Assembly (NCBI RefSeq): GCF_004297105.1
Contig: NZ_SCVE01000014.1
Coordinates: 99,293 to 163,292 of the forward strand
Reading direction: 5' to 3'
Source of the DNA: Herbiconiux sp.
Lineage (GTDB): Bacteria; Actinomycetota; Actinomycetes; Actinomycetales; Microbacteriaceae
Length of the DNA: 64,000 nt
Positions 45,120-54,019 of the stretch are shown in pieces. The first letter of the stretch is position 1. The number at the start of each line of letters is the position of its first letter. The notes beneath the pieces were generated by a model. That model was given only the letters and a program-made list of their open reading frames with translations, ran no database searches and had not been told where the DNA came from. The position numbers and the translations under genes were made by a program.

Positions 45120-45977
45120 CTAGCGACTGCGTAGGCGTGAAAGCGCGCGGCTTGCTGCGCGGAGGGGAGACGTGACACGCCAGGACGTGCTGGCGTGGGC
45201 GTCGGCGAGCTGAGCTTCCCGGTCGGTGACCTTGCCTTCGAGTGTGGCGACCTTGGTGTGGAGCTGGTTGGCGAGTTCTTCGAGCTGGATGCGCTCGCCT
45301 GCTGCCGCGAAGCGAGCTCGCCACTCGGTGGTCTCGTTCGCATCCGCAGTCACCAGTGCCTGCACCGAAGAGGGGGCCTCCGGGCCGGCCGCCACCACGC
45401 CGAGCCCGTGCTCGTGCTCGAAGGCGAACGTGGGATGCGTCGCCTGGATCTCTTCCCAGAGCTGCCAGACCCCGAAGTCATCATGCCGCTCGGCGATGTC
45501 GTGCATGATGATCACTCCGCGCGGAGACATTTTCGGCAGCCAGCTGTCAAAGTCGTGTTTGACGGCATCGTAGGTGTGCAGTCCATCGATGTGCAGAAGG
45601 TCGATCGAGCCGTCGGCGAACTCCGGCAGCGCTTCGTCGAAGGTGCCGCGCAGGAGTCGGGCGAACTGCCCGTAGTGCTCTGCGGAGAAACGGCTCCAAT
45701 CGGCCCATACCTCTTCGCCGTACACGCCGGCCTGAGGATCGCCTAGCCAGGTGTCGATGGCGAAGCACGTCGCCGGTATGTCGTGGGCTGCGACGGCGTC
45801 GCAGAACGACGAGAACGAGACCCCGTTATGGGTGCCGAGCTCCACCACGACGCGCGGCCTGGTCGTGGTGGTGAGCCAGTTGCCGAACGGCACATGCCCG
45901 TACCAGGCGCTCGGCACACCACCACGCGACCGTCGATACGTGTCGATCAACGCGCTCTGCTCCAAGGGACGAACCAT
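45120..45977 (-). CDS. class I SAM methyltransferase with C-terminal coiled coil
   Basis: The 285-aa protein has a Methyltransf_24-type domain (motif I VVELGTHNGVSF near residue 44; DLLHIDGLHTYDAVKHDFDSW; GVIIMHDI), as in sugar O-methyltransferases and glycan-modifying enzymes. A heptad-like region follows (ERIQLEELANQLHTKVATLE, about 225-260), then a basic tail with STSWRVTSPLR, common in cell-surface polysaccharide enzymes. ATG 45977 is chosen because GAAAGGG precedes it. It is the first complete gene outside the right att site. Confidence 0.82.
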   Translation of the reverse strand: MVRPLEQSALIDTYRRSRGGVPSAWYGHVPFGNWLTTTTRPRVVVELGTHNGVSFSSFCDAVAAHDIPATCFAIDTWLGDPQAGVYGEEVWADWSRFSAEHYGQFARLLRGTFDEALPEFADGSIDLLHIDGLHTYDAVKHDFDSWLPKMSPRGVIIMHDIAERHDDFGVWQLWEEIQATHPTFAFEHEHGLGVVAAGPEAPSSVQALVTADANETTEWRARFAAAGERIQLEELANQLHTKVATLEGKVTDREAQLADAHASTSWRVTSPLRAASRALSRLRSR

Positions 45978-46024
45978 GGGTACCCTTTCGTTCCCGTGCA
46001 TCCTACTGGAGCAGCGGGAACGGC

Positions 46025-46483
46025 TCAGGACACGGGAAGAGGGAGTTCGTAGTGCAGGTACTCCTCGTCGAGCTGCCAGCCGTGAGCGAGGTACAGGCGC
46101 TGCGCCGTGACGTTCGTCACCGCCGTCGAGAGTTCGAGGCGCGAGCATCCGGATGCCCGACCGAGCTCGCGGGCGGCGTCGAGCAGCGCGGTGGCCACGC
46201 CGGCACCGCGCGCATCCGGGCTCACGAACAGGTCGTAGAGCACGAAGATCGGCGCCAGCGTCAGTGAGCAGAACGACGGGTAGAGCTGGGTGAACCCGAG
46301 CAGCGGGCCGGAGGCGCCGTTCGCAACCAGCACGGTCGACTCGCCGGCGCGCAACCGCGCGGCGAGGTAGGCGCGCGCGGCGGGCACATCGCTCTCGCTG
46401 CCGTAGAACTGGCGGTAGGCATCGAAGAGCGGGGCGAGTTCGTCGAGATCCTCGACACCGGCGGGGCGCACGCTGACGGACAT
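46025..46483 (-). CDS. GNAT family N-acetyltransferase
   Basis: The 152-aa single-domain GNAT has the acetyl-CoA-binding loop SPDARGAGVATALLDAARE and a C-terminal RLYLAHGWQLDEEYLHYELP strand pair. SVSVRPAGVEDLDELAPLFDAYRQFYG is the typical first strand and helix. The substrate is unknown. TAGGGT lies 6 nt before the ATG (leaderless). Confidence 0.88.
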   Translation of the reverse strand: MSVSVRPAGVEDLDELAPLFDAYRQFYGSESDVPAARAYLAARLRAGESTVLVANGASGPLLGFTQLYPSFCSLTLAPIFVLYDLFVSPDARGAGVATALLDAARELGRASGCSRLELSTAVTNVTAQRLYLAHGWQLDEEYLHYELPLPVS

Positions 46484-46489
46484 GGCCTC

Positions 46490-46495
46490 ACCCTA
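46490..46495 (-). promoter_or_regulatory. -10 box of the GNAT gene (leaderless)
   Basis: TAGGGT on the minus strand, 6 nt before ATG 46483. Confidence 0.5.
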
Positions 46496-46524
46496 GCCCG
46501 GGCGAACCCCGCACAGCCGTTCGA

Positions 46525-47817
46525 TCAGCGGATGCGGGCGCGCGAGCGGTCGACCGCGAACGAGATCGTCAGCACCACGAAGCCCACGATGGCCATGCCC
46601 ACGCCCACGAACGCCGGCGCGAGGTAACCGAAGCTGGCCGCGATGGCCACCCCGCCGAGCAGGGCACCGAGCATGTTTCCGATGTTGAGCGAAGAGTGAT
46701 TCAGGGCGGCGGCGATGGACTGCGCGTTGTGCGAGACATCCATCAGCCGGGTCTGGATGGCGGGGGCGCACGACCCGGCGAAGAGGCCGATGAAGAACAG
46801 GGTGATGATGAGGCCCGGCGCCGTGTGGGCGAACAGACCGAACGCGAGAGCCGCGGCCCCGACTCCCGAGACGCTGATCACGAGAGCCCTTTTCACCGAG
46901 CGGTCGGTGAGCCAGCCGGCCACGAAGTTGCCCACCGTCATGCCGACCCCGAACGAGACCAGCGCCCACGGCACGAAGCCCGGGCTCTGCCCCGCGACAT
47001 CGGTGACCACAGGGGCCACGTAGGTGTAGACCGCGAACACGCCTCCGAAGCCCACCGACCCCACGATGAGCGTGAGCCAGACCTGCAGCCGGGTGAACGC
47101 CGAGAGCTCGTTGCGCAGCGTGGCCCGGGGGTCACCGGGGTGGAAGGGCACCGTGACGGCGATCGCCACGAGCGTGACGGTGAAGATGACGGCGACGAGC
47201 AGGTAGGCGCTCCGCCAGCCGTAGAGCTGACCGATGGAGGTGCCGAACGGCACGCCCACCACATTCGCGATGGTCAAGCCCGCGAGAACGTACGCCACAC
47301 CGCGCGCCCGCTTCTCCGGCCCCATCAGCGAGGCGGCCACGAGTGAGGCGATACCGAAGTAGGCGCCGTGGGGGAGGGCGCTGAAGAAGCGCGCCGCGAG
47401 CACCAGGCCGAACGTGGGGAGCACGGCGGAGAGCAGATTGCCCAGCACGAACACCGCGACGAGCACGAGCAGCAGCCGCTTGCGCGGCCAGCGTGCGGCG
47501 AGAGCGGCGATGGTGGGTGCGCCGACGACGACACCCAGCGCATAGGCAGAGATCAGCAGCCCCGCGGTCGCATTCGCGTCGGCGGGGTTGCTCGCGTACT
47601 GCCCCGGCAGCAGATCCTGGGCGATGTTCGGCAGCAGCCCCATCGACACGAACTCGGTCACGCCGATGCCGAAGCCGCCGAGCGCGAGCGCCACGATGGC
47701 AAGGGAACGCCGCACCGGGCTGAGTCGGGAGACGGCGGCGGGGCCGTCATCCAGATCCTGCGGTGCGCTGAGGAGGGAGGAGTCGTCGTCGACTGGAGTT
47801 CGATCCAGTTCAGTCAC
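46525..47817 (-). CDS. MFS efflux transporter (AraJ-like)
   Basis: The 430-aa permease has 12 predicted helices. It shows the family segments GFGIGVTEFVSMGLLP (helix 1), AARWPRKRLLLVLV (the loop 2-3 motif) and ALNHSSLNIGNMLGALLGG (helix 11). The latter two are typical of the arabinose-efflux/chloramphenicol-resistance branch. A ~35-residue acidic N-terminal tail precedes helix 1. The substrate is unknown. It is on the same strand as the GNAT gene 41 bp downstream. Confidence 0.9.
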   Translation of the reverse strand: MTELDRTPVDDDSSLLSAPQDLDDGPAAVSRLSPVRRSLAIVALALGGFGIGVTEFVSMGLLPNIAQDLLPGQYASNPADANATAGLLISAYALGVVVGAPTIAALAARWPRKRLLLVLVAVFVLGNLLSAVLPTFGLVLAARFFSALPHGAYFGIASLVAASLMGPEKRARGVAYVLAGLTIANVVGVPFGTSIGQLYGWRSAYLLVAVIFTVTLVAIAVTVPFHPGDPRATLRNELSAFTRLQVWLTLIVGSVGFGGVFAVYTYVAPVVTDVAGQSPGFVPWALVSFGVGMTVGNFVAGWLTDRSVKRALVISVSGVGAAALAFGLFAHTAPGLIITLFFIGLFAGSCAPAIQTRLMDVSHNAQSIAAALNHSSLNIGNMLGALLGGVAIAASFGYLAPAFVGVGMAIVGFVVLTISFAVDRSRARIR

Positions 47818-47862
47818 AGTTCCCCCATGCTATCGCGCGTGCACGCCCCTCTCGGCGGCAGG

Positions 47863-48417
47863 TCAGAGCGACGAGAGGTGGTCGGAGACCCGGATGCGCG
47901 ACTTCGCGCGCTCCTTGCGCCCCCGCAGCGGCAGCCCGCCCACGTAGAGCCAGCCGAGCAGCACCTCGTTCTTCTCCAGCTTGTGCGCCGCGCGCACGGC
48001 CTTGGTGCGCGTGAGCTCGCCGGTGCGCCAGAAGACGCCCCAGCCCTCGTCGTCGAGCAGCAGGGAGAGCCCGTGCGCCACACCGGATGCCACGGCCTCC
48101 TGCTCCCACGCGGGAACCTTGTGGCTCGGGCGGATCGACGCCACGATCGCGAGCACGAGAGGAGCGCGGCGCGCCTTCGCCCGATACTTCTCGGCGTGCT
48201 TCTTCTTCACCCCGTCGGCCTTCGCGAGGGAGTCGCCGAGCACATCGCGCGCGTCTCCCCGGATCTCGATGACGCGCCACGGCCGCAGACCGCTGTGGTC
48301 GGCGAGCTGGCCGGCGGCCTGCACGAAGCCGGCGATCTCGGCCGGGGTGGGGGCCGCATCCGTCACCTTCGACGACGAACGACGGGCGAGCATCGCCTCC
48401 TTGACAGCGCCCACCAC
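47863..48417 (-). CDS. nitroreductase family protein
   Basis: The 184-aa FMN-dependent nitroreductase-fold protein has an N-terminal AMLARRSSSKVTDAAPT (the RRSxxxF/V FMN-binding region), SGLRPWRVIEI and the C-terminal LGWLYVGGLP. It probably reduces nitro or quinone-like compounds with NAD(P)H. The GTG start shares a base with the msrB stop (TAGTG), so the two genes are coupled; GTG 48414 is an alternative start. Confidence 0.87.
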   Translation of the reverse strand: MVGAVKEAMLARRSSSKVTDAAPTPAEIAGFVQAAGQLADHSGLRPWRVIEIRGDARDVLGDSLAKADGVKKKHAEKYRAKARRAPLVLAIVASIRPSHKVPAWEQEAVASGVAHGLSLLLDDEGWGVFWRTGELTRTKAVRAAHKLEKNEVLLGWLYVGGLPLRGRKERAKSRIRVSDHLSSL

Positions 48418-48818
48418 TACTCCGCGGCTTCGAAGGTGAGCGAGACGGAGTTCATGCAGTAGCGGTCGCCCGTGGGCGTCTGCGGGGCATCGTCGAAGAG
48501 GTGGCCGAGGTGCGAGCCGCAGTTGGCGCAGCGCACCTCGGTGCGCAGCATGCCGAGCGAGCGGTCTTCGATGAGTTCGACCGCGTCGTTGTCGGCCGCG
48601 TCGTAGAAGCTCGGCCAGCCGCAGTGCGAGTCGAACTTGGTGGTGCTGAGGAACAGCTCGGCCGAGCAGGCCTTGCAGCGGTACGTGCCCTCGCGGCTCT
48701 CGTCGAGCAGTTCACCCGTCCAGGGGCGCTCCGTGGCGGCCTCGCGCAGCACGGCGAACTCGTCGCTCGACAGCTCGTTGCGCCATTCGTCGTCGGACTT
48801 CGAAACCTGATAGGTCAT
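48417..48818 (-). CDS. msrB: peptide-methionine (R)-S-oxide reductase MsrB
   Basis: The 133-aa protein reduces methionine-R-sulfoxide in proteins. Two CxxC pairs bind zinc (CKAC, CANC), CGWPSFYDA contributes to the active site, and the catalytic Cys is in RYCMNSVSL. ATG 48818 is preferred because of AGGAG 8-9 nt before it; the frame is open further upstream without a better start. It is coupled to the nitroreductase gene, an oxidative-stress pairing. Confidence 0.95.
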   Translation of the reverse strand: MTYQVSKSDDEWRNELSSDEFAVLREAATERPWTGELLDESREGTYRCKACSAELFLSTTKFDSHCGWPSFYDAADNDAVELIEDRSLGMLRTEVRCANCGSHLGHLFDDAPQTPTGDRYCMNSVSLTFEAAE

Positions 48819-48885
48819 GCGGGTGCTCCTGGAGCTCGGGAGGGACGGAGGATCGATCAACAATCATCCCAGTAAACTCTGGACG

Positions 48886-49389
48886 GTGGCTGCCCATTCC
48901 CCCGTCGAGAAGCGCTGGAGCGAGCTCACCCCGCGTGAGCTCTACGCCTTCCTGAAACTCCGCACCGACGTGTTCCTCGTCGAGCAGGGCGTCGACGAGA
49001 CGGAGCTCGACTGGCGCGACGCCGAGCCCGAGACGCTGCACTGCTGGATCGAGACCACCACCGCCGACGGTGCCGCAGAGATCGCTGCTTACCTCCGCGT
49101 GTTGTTCGATGCGGAGGCCGAGCACGCCGACGCGCACCGGGTGATCGGGCGCGTTGTCGTGCACCCGGCGCATCGGGGCACGGGGCTCGCGCAGGTGCTC
49201 CTCGGGCGGGTGATCGAGCAGTTCGGGCACGAGTCGCTGCTGCTGCACGCCCAGAGCTACATCGCCCCGCTCTACGCACGGGTGGGATTCGAGCCGTTCG
49301 GGGCGGAGTACATCGAGGCGGGCATCCCGCACATCAGCATGCTCAGAAAAGGCGCAGCGCGCCCCGGCGCGGCACTCGGCGGGCGTTGA
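48886..49389 (+). CDS. ElaA-like GNAT N-acetyltransferase
   Basis: The 167-aa GNAT resembles ElaA: RWSELTPRELYAFLKLRTDVFLVEQ at the N-terminus, RVVVHPAHRGTGLAQVLL as acetyl-CoA loop, and APLYARVGFEPFGAEY near the end. GTG 48886 is chosen because TAAACT lies 7 nt upstream (leaderless). It is divergent from msrB. Function unknown. Confidence 0.85.
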   Translation: MAAHSPVEKRWSELTPRELYAFLKLRTDVFLVEQGVDETELDWRDAEPETLHCWIETTTADGAAEIAAYLRVLFDAEAEHADAHRVIGRVVVHPAHRGTGLAQVLLGRVIEQFGHESLLLHAQSYIAPLYARVGFEPFGAEYIEAGIPHISMLRKGAARPGAALGGR

Positions 49390-49438
49390 GGTGCGCGCCA
49401 ATAGGATGTCGGAAACGACGAGCGGGAAGGGAGCGGTC

Positions 49439-49732
49439 ATGTCCACGACGGGCGATGAAGCCATCCCCTCGCCGAGCTTCCGGCCGCTCAGCGACCGCGA
49501 CACCCGCATCCTCGCCTTCGAGCGCAGCTGGTGGCGGCATGCGGGTGCCAAGGAGCAGGCGATCCGCAAAGACTTCGGGCTCTCATCCGCTCGCTACTAT
49601 CAACTTCTCGGCGCTTTGATCGACTCCCCGGCCGCTCTCGCGCACGATCCGATGCTCATCAAGAGGCTTCAGCGGGTGCGGGAGGCGCGGCAGGCCGCGC
49701 GATCCGCTCGACTGCTGTCGCGCGACGACTAG
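49439..49732 (+). CDS. DUF3263 protein
   Basis: The 97-aa protein contains a DUF3263 domain: LSDRDTRILAFERSWWRHAGAKE, then a helix-turn-helix-like IRKDFGLSSARYYQLLGALID. It may be a DNA-binding regulator. GGGAAGGGAG is 8 nt before ATG 49439, and TAGGAT at 49403-49408 fits the -10 box, so the upstream ATG 49406 is less likely. It is followed 15 bp later by the LytR_C gene, a conserved actinobacterial pair. Confidence 0.85.
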   Translation: MSTTGDEAIPSPSFRPLSDRDTRILAFERSWWRHAGAKEQAIRKDFGLSSARYYQLLGALIDSPAALAHDPMLIKRLQRVREARQAARSARLLSRDD

Positions 49733-49747
49733 GACACCATCCCCTCC

Positions 49748-50356
49748 ATGTCACGTTTCCCCGAGGACAGCTTCGACCGACTGCCCGCCCACCCCGAGCG
49801 CGTGGGTGCCCACCGCGGACCCAAGCCGCGCGGTCGCGGCTGGATCGTGTTCGCCTGGGCGGCGCTCGCCACGGTGCTGCTCGTGGGTGCCGGCGTGACG
49901 TATCTCGCGGTCATCAACAACAACATCCAGTTCACGGATGCCTTCGGCGGCGGCTCCTCCTCGTCGGCCGCTCCCTCCGAGACTCCGACCCCGACGCCCA
50001 CGATCACGCCCATCACGGATGGCGCGCTCTCCGTCACCATCCTGAACGGCACCGACAACGTCGGCCTCGCCGGCCGGGTGGGTGAGGTGGCGACCACGGG
50101 GGGCTGGAGCATCGGCACGATGGCGAATGCCAGCCAGACCGACTTCCCCACCACCACCGTCTACTACGAAGACCCGGCGAACGAGGCAGCTGCCCTCGGA
50201 CTGGCGCAATTGCTCGGGGGCGCAGCGGTCGAACTCTCCACCAGCTTCCCTGGCGCCAATCTCACGGTCGTGCTGGGCACCGACTACGCGGGCCCCGGTC
50301 TCGACGGCGGGGCGGATGCGCCCGCCGACACCCCTTCGGCCGACGTCACCGGATAG
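49748..50356 (+). CDS. LytR C-terminal-domain membrane protein
   Basis: The 202-aa protein has a short cytoplasmic basic N-terminus, one transmembrane helix (about residues 32-54), a Ser/Thr/Pro linker (70-88) and a LytR_C domain (LSVTILNGTDNVGLAGRVGEVATTGGW; TTTVYYEDPANEAAALGLA). This domain occurs in cell-wall proteins, but the LCP phosphotransferase domain is absent. A role at the cell wall is inferred. Confidence 0.87.
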   Translation: MSRFPEDSFDRLPAHPERVGAHRGPKPRGRGWIVFAWAALATVLLVGAGVTYLAVINNNIQFTDAFGGGSSSSAAPSETPTPTPTITPITDGALSVTILNGTDNVGLAGRVGEVATTGGWSIGTMANASQTDFPTTTVYYEDPANEAAALGLAQLLGGAAVELSTSFPGANLTVVLGTDYAGPGLDGGADAPADTPSADVTG

Positions 50357-50484
50357 CTCGGAGAGGGCACTTCCGCCTCTCGCGGAGCCCCAATATTTCG
50401 CGCTTGTTTCGGTCGTGTTGAGTTGCGGTCACGGTTTCGTCAATTGTCCCCTTCGGCCATATCTCGCCCGTTCCCGTCGGATTA

Positions 50485-50490
50485 GTATCT
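50485..50490 (+). promoter_or_regulatory. -10 box of the cold-shock gene
   Basis: TAGTAT. The resulting leader is ~50 nt and A+T-rich, with GGGAG before ATG 50548. Confidence 0.5.
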
Positions 50491-50547
50491 GGAAATGGTC
50501 GTGGCAACTGTGTCACTTCTACAGAAACACAGCACTTGGGAGTAACA

Positions 50548-50751
50548 ATGGCGAACGGAACCGTGAAGTGGTTCAACGCTGAAAAGGGCTACGGCTTCAT
50601 CACGGTCGACGGCGGTGGGCAGGACGTGTTCGTTCACTACTCGGCGATCGACATGGCGGGGTACAAGGTTCTCGAAGAAGGCCAGCAGGTCGTGTTCGAG
50701 GTCGGCACGGGCGCGAAGGGCCCGCAGGCCGAATCCGTCCGACTCGCCTGA
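50548..50751 (+). CDS. cold-shock protein (CspA family)
   Basis: The 67-aa single cold-shock domain has RNP1 (KGYGFITV) and RNP2 (DVFVHYSAI) and binds single-stranded nucleic acid as an RNA chaperone. TGGGAG precedes ATG 50548; an in-frame ATG four codons upstream lacks a ribosome-binding site. Unlike many of its neighbours, the gene has a leader and ribosome-binding site, as is usual for regulated csp genes. Confidence 0.95.
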   Translation: MANGTVKWFNAEKGYGFITVDGGGQDVFVHYSAIDMAGYKVLEEGQQVVFEVGTGAKGPQAESVRLA

Positions 50752-50810
50752 GTGCCGGCCGGTTTCCCGGTCGCCGGGCGCGTTCTTCTCGCCCGGCCGC
50801 CGGTCGAGGC

Positions 50811-50816
50811 TAGTCT
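50811..50816 (+). promoter_or_regulatory. -10 box of the DUF3048 gene (leaderless)
   Basis: TAGTCT, 6 nt before GTG 50823. Confidence 0.5.
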
Positions 50817-50822
50817 GTGCTG

Positions 50823-51890
50823 GTGATCAGCCGACGACGGAGTGCCGCTCGCGCCGCATCCGTCGCGGTCGTGGCCGCCGTCGTCACAGGGCTGGCTGGA
50901 TGCTCGTTCGGCAGCTCTGAGGCGCCGGCGGAGTCCCTCAGCCCCACGCCGGCGTTCGTCTCCGACTACGTCACCCCGGCACCGCTCGTGCCTGCGCCAT
51001 TGCGCGGCACGCTCGTGCCCGAGGGGTCGCTGACGCAGCCCTCGCTCGCGGCCAAGATCGACAACCACGAAGAGGCGCGGCCGCAGATCGGGCTGGAGCG
51101 CACCGACATCGTCTTCGAGGAGCTCGTCGAGGGTGGCCTCACGCGATACGTGGCGGTGTGGCAGTCCGACATCCCCGATCTCATCGGGCCGGTGCGGTCG
51201 ATCCGCCCGATGGACCCTGACATCATCTCCCCGCTCGGCGGCATCGTCGCGTTCTCGGGCGGGCAGGAGCGGTTCGTCGACATGATGCGCAACACCCCTG
51301 TGTACAACGCCATTCATGGCCAGAGCGACACCGATTCGACCTTCTACCGGATGGACGGGCGCTCGAGCCCGCACGACGTGGTGGTGAAGGCGCAGGAACT
51401 CGTGTCCCAGCACCTCGACCTCGCGGCGCCGGCCCAGCAGTTCGCCTATTCCTACGACGTCGGCTCTTCGACGGCCGCCACCGATGGCAGTCCGATCGGG
51501 GCCATCGACGTGGTGTTCTCGGATGCGCGCTACCCCGGGTGGACCTGGGATTCCGCGAGCTCCACCTACCTGCGCTCCCAGGAGGGCGCCCCCGACCTCG
51601 ACACGAACGGCAATCAGCTCAGCGCGGTGAACGTGGTGGTGCTGAGGGTCGACGAGGTCTACGACTACGACGAGGACGTGCCTCAGGCGGTGCTCGTGGC
51701 ATCCGGCGAGGGTGAGGTGTCGACCGGGGGCAAGACCGTGCACGCCACCTGGTCGAAGGATTCGTCGACCGCTCCGATCAGGCTCACCGATGCGTCGGGG
51801 GCCACCATCCGTCTCGCCCCCGGCAACACGTGGATCGAGCTGGTTCCACTCGATTCGGGCAGCGTGACGCTCGTTCCGCCGGCCGCGTAA
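50823..51890 (+). CDS. DUF3048 lipoprotein (YerB-like)
   Basis: The ~355-aa precursor has a signal peptide with lipobox LAGC, an N-terminal DUF3048 domain ([43 protein letters not shown]) and a C-terminal DUF3048_C domain ([25 protein letters not shown]). YerB-type lipoproteins are exported, of unclear function. GTG 50823 follows a -10 box by 6 nt; GTG 50817 is the alternative. It is 120 bp upstream of groEL. Confidence 0.9.
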   Translation: MISRRRSAARAASVAVVAAVVTGLAGCSFGSSEAPAESLSPTPAFVSDYVTPAPLVPAPLRGTLVPEGSLTQPSLAAKIDNHEEARPQIGLERTDIVFEELVEGGLTRYVAVWQSDIPDLIGPVRSIRPMDPDIISPLGGIVAFSGGQERFVDMMRNTPVYNAIHGQSDTDSTFYRMDGRSSPHDVVVKAQELVSQHLDLAAPAQQFAYSYDVGSSTAATDGSPIGAIDVVFSDARYPGWTWDSASSTYLRSQEGAPDLDTNGNQLSAVNVVVLRVDEVYDYDEDVPQAVLVASGEGEVSTGGKTVHATWSKDSSTAPIRLTDASGATIRLAPGNTWIELVPLDSGSVTLVPPAA

Positions 51891-51905
51891 CAGGCCGTCG
51901 CCTCA

Positions 51906-51932
51906 CTTGCACTCGGGCACCGCGAGTGCCAG
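51906..51932. promoter_or_regulatory. degenerate CIRCE-like element upstream of groEL
   Basis: CTTGCACTC, 9 bp, GAGTGCCAG keeps the GCACTC/GAGTGC core of CIRCE. Its centre lies 34 bp upstream of that of the perfect element. Confidence 0.6.
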
Positions 51933-51939
51933 TATTGCT

Positions 51940-51966
51940 TTAGCACTCGGGTCAACTGAGTGCTAA
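51940..51966. promoter_or_regulatory. CIRCE element (HrcA operator) of groEL
   Basis: TTAGCACTC, 9 bp, GAGTGCTAA is a perfect CIRCE, the operator of the heat-shock repressor HrcA. Confidence 0.95.
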
Positions 51967-51983
51967 CACACCTGAATCTTTGA

Positions 51984-53630
<1,647 letters not shown>

Positions 53631-53647
53631 GTCCGCTGCACGACACG

Positions 53648-53689
53648 AAAAGGCCGGTCGGTCCCCTTCGGGGGGCTGGCCGGCCTTTT
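53648..53689 (+). terminator. terminator after groEL
   Basis: AAAAGGCCGG.. pairs with ..CCGGCCTTTT around CCCCTTCGGGG, just after the groEL stop. Confidence 0.9.
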
Positions 53690-53719
53690 CGTGGTGCTGC
53701 TGCGCCGCCGCCTCTGCAG

Positions 53720-53782
53720 CCCGCGACCCCTGGTGAGGATGCCTCCGCTGCGGGCGGCGGCGCGCTCACCAGGGGTCGCGGG
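53720..53782. repeat. 17-bp perfect inverted repeat
   Basis: CCCGCGACCCCTGGTGA (53720-53736) and its exact reverse complement (53766-53782) flank a 29-nt G+C-rich loop, between groEL and the convergent kinase gene. Confidence 0.9.
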
Positions 53783-53791
53783 AAACCGCCT

Positions 53792-53953
53792 CCTGCGTGG
53801 GTGGGTTGCCACAAGTTGTGGCAAGTCGGGTCTGTGGGCCACAGCGAGTGGCAAGTCGGCGTGGGGTGCGGGTGTGGGGTGTGCACCTGCGTGGGTGGGT
53901 TGCCACAAGTTGTGGCAAGTCGGGTCTGTGGGCCACAGCGAGTGGCAAGTCGG
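53792..53953. repeat. 68-bp direct repeat carrying a 19-bp palindrome
   Basis: Two identical 68-bp copies (53792-53859 and 53886-53953; period 94 bp) each hold the palindrome TTGCCACAA-G-TTGTGGCAA (53806-53824, 53900-53918) and a weaker GCCAC-N5-GTGGC. The unit TGGCAAGTCGG occurs four times. It lies in a 390-bp stretch (53631-54019) with no supported gene. Confidence 0.92.
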
Positions 53954-54019
53954 GTCCGGGGGCGGCGGCTACTGGCGAGGCGGTCGACGGCCGACGGGCT
54001 GGGGCCCCGGCCCTGCCGC

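Noticed and set aside
53792..53953. CRISPR array
   Set aside because: Only two long copies with a 26-bp gap, no series of short repeats with unique spacers, and no cas genes.
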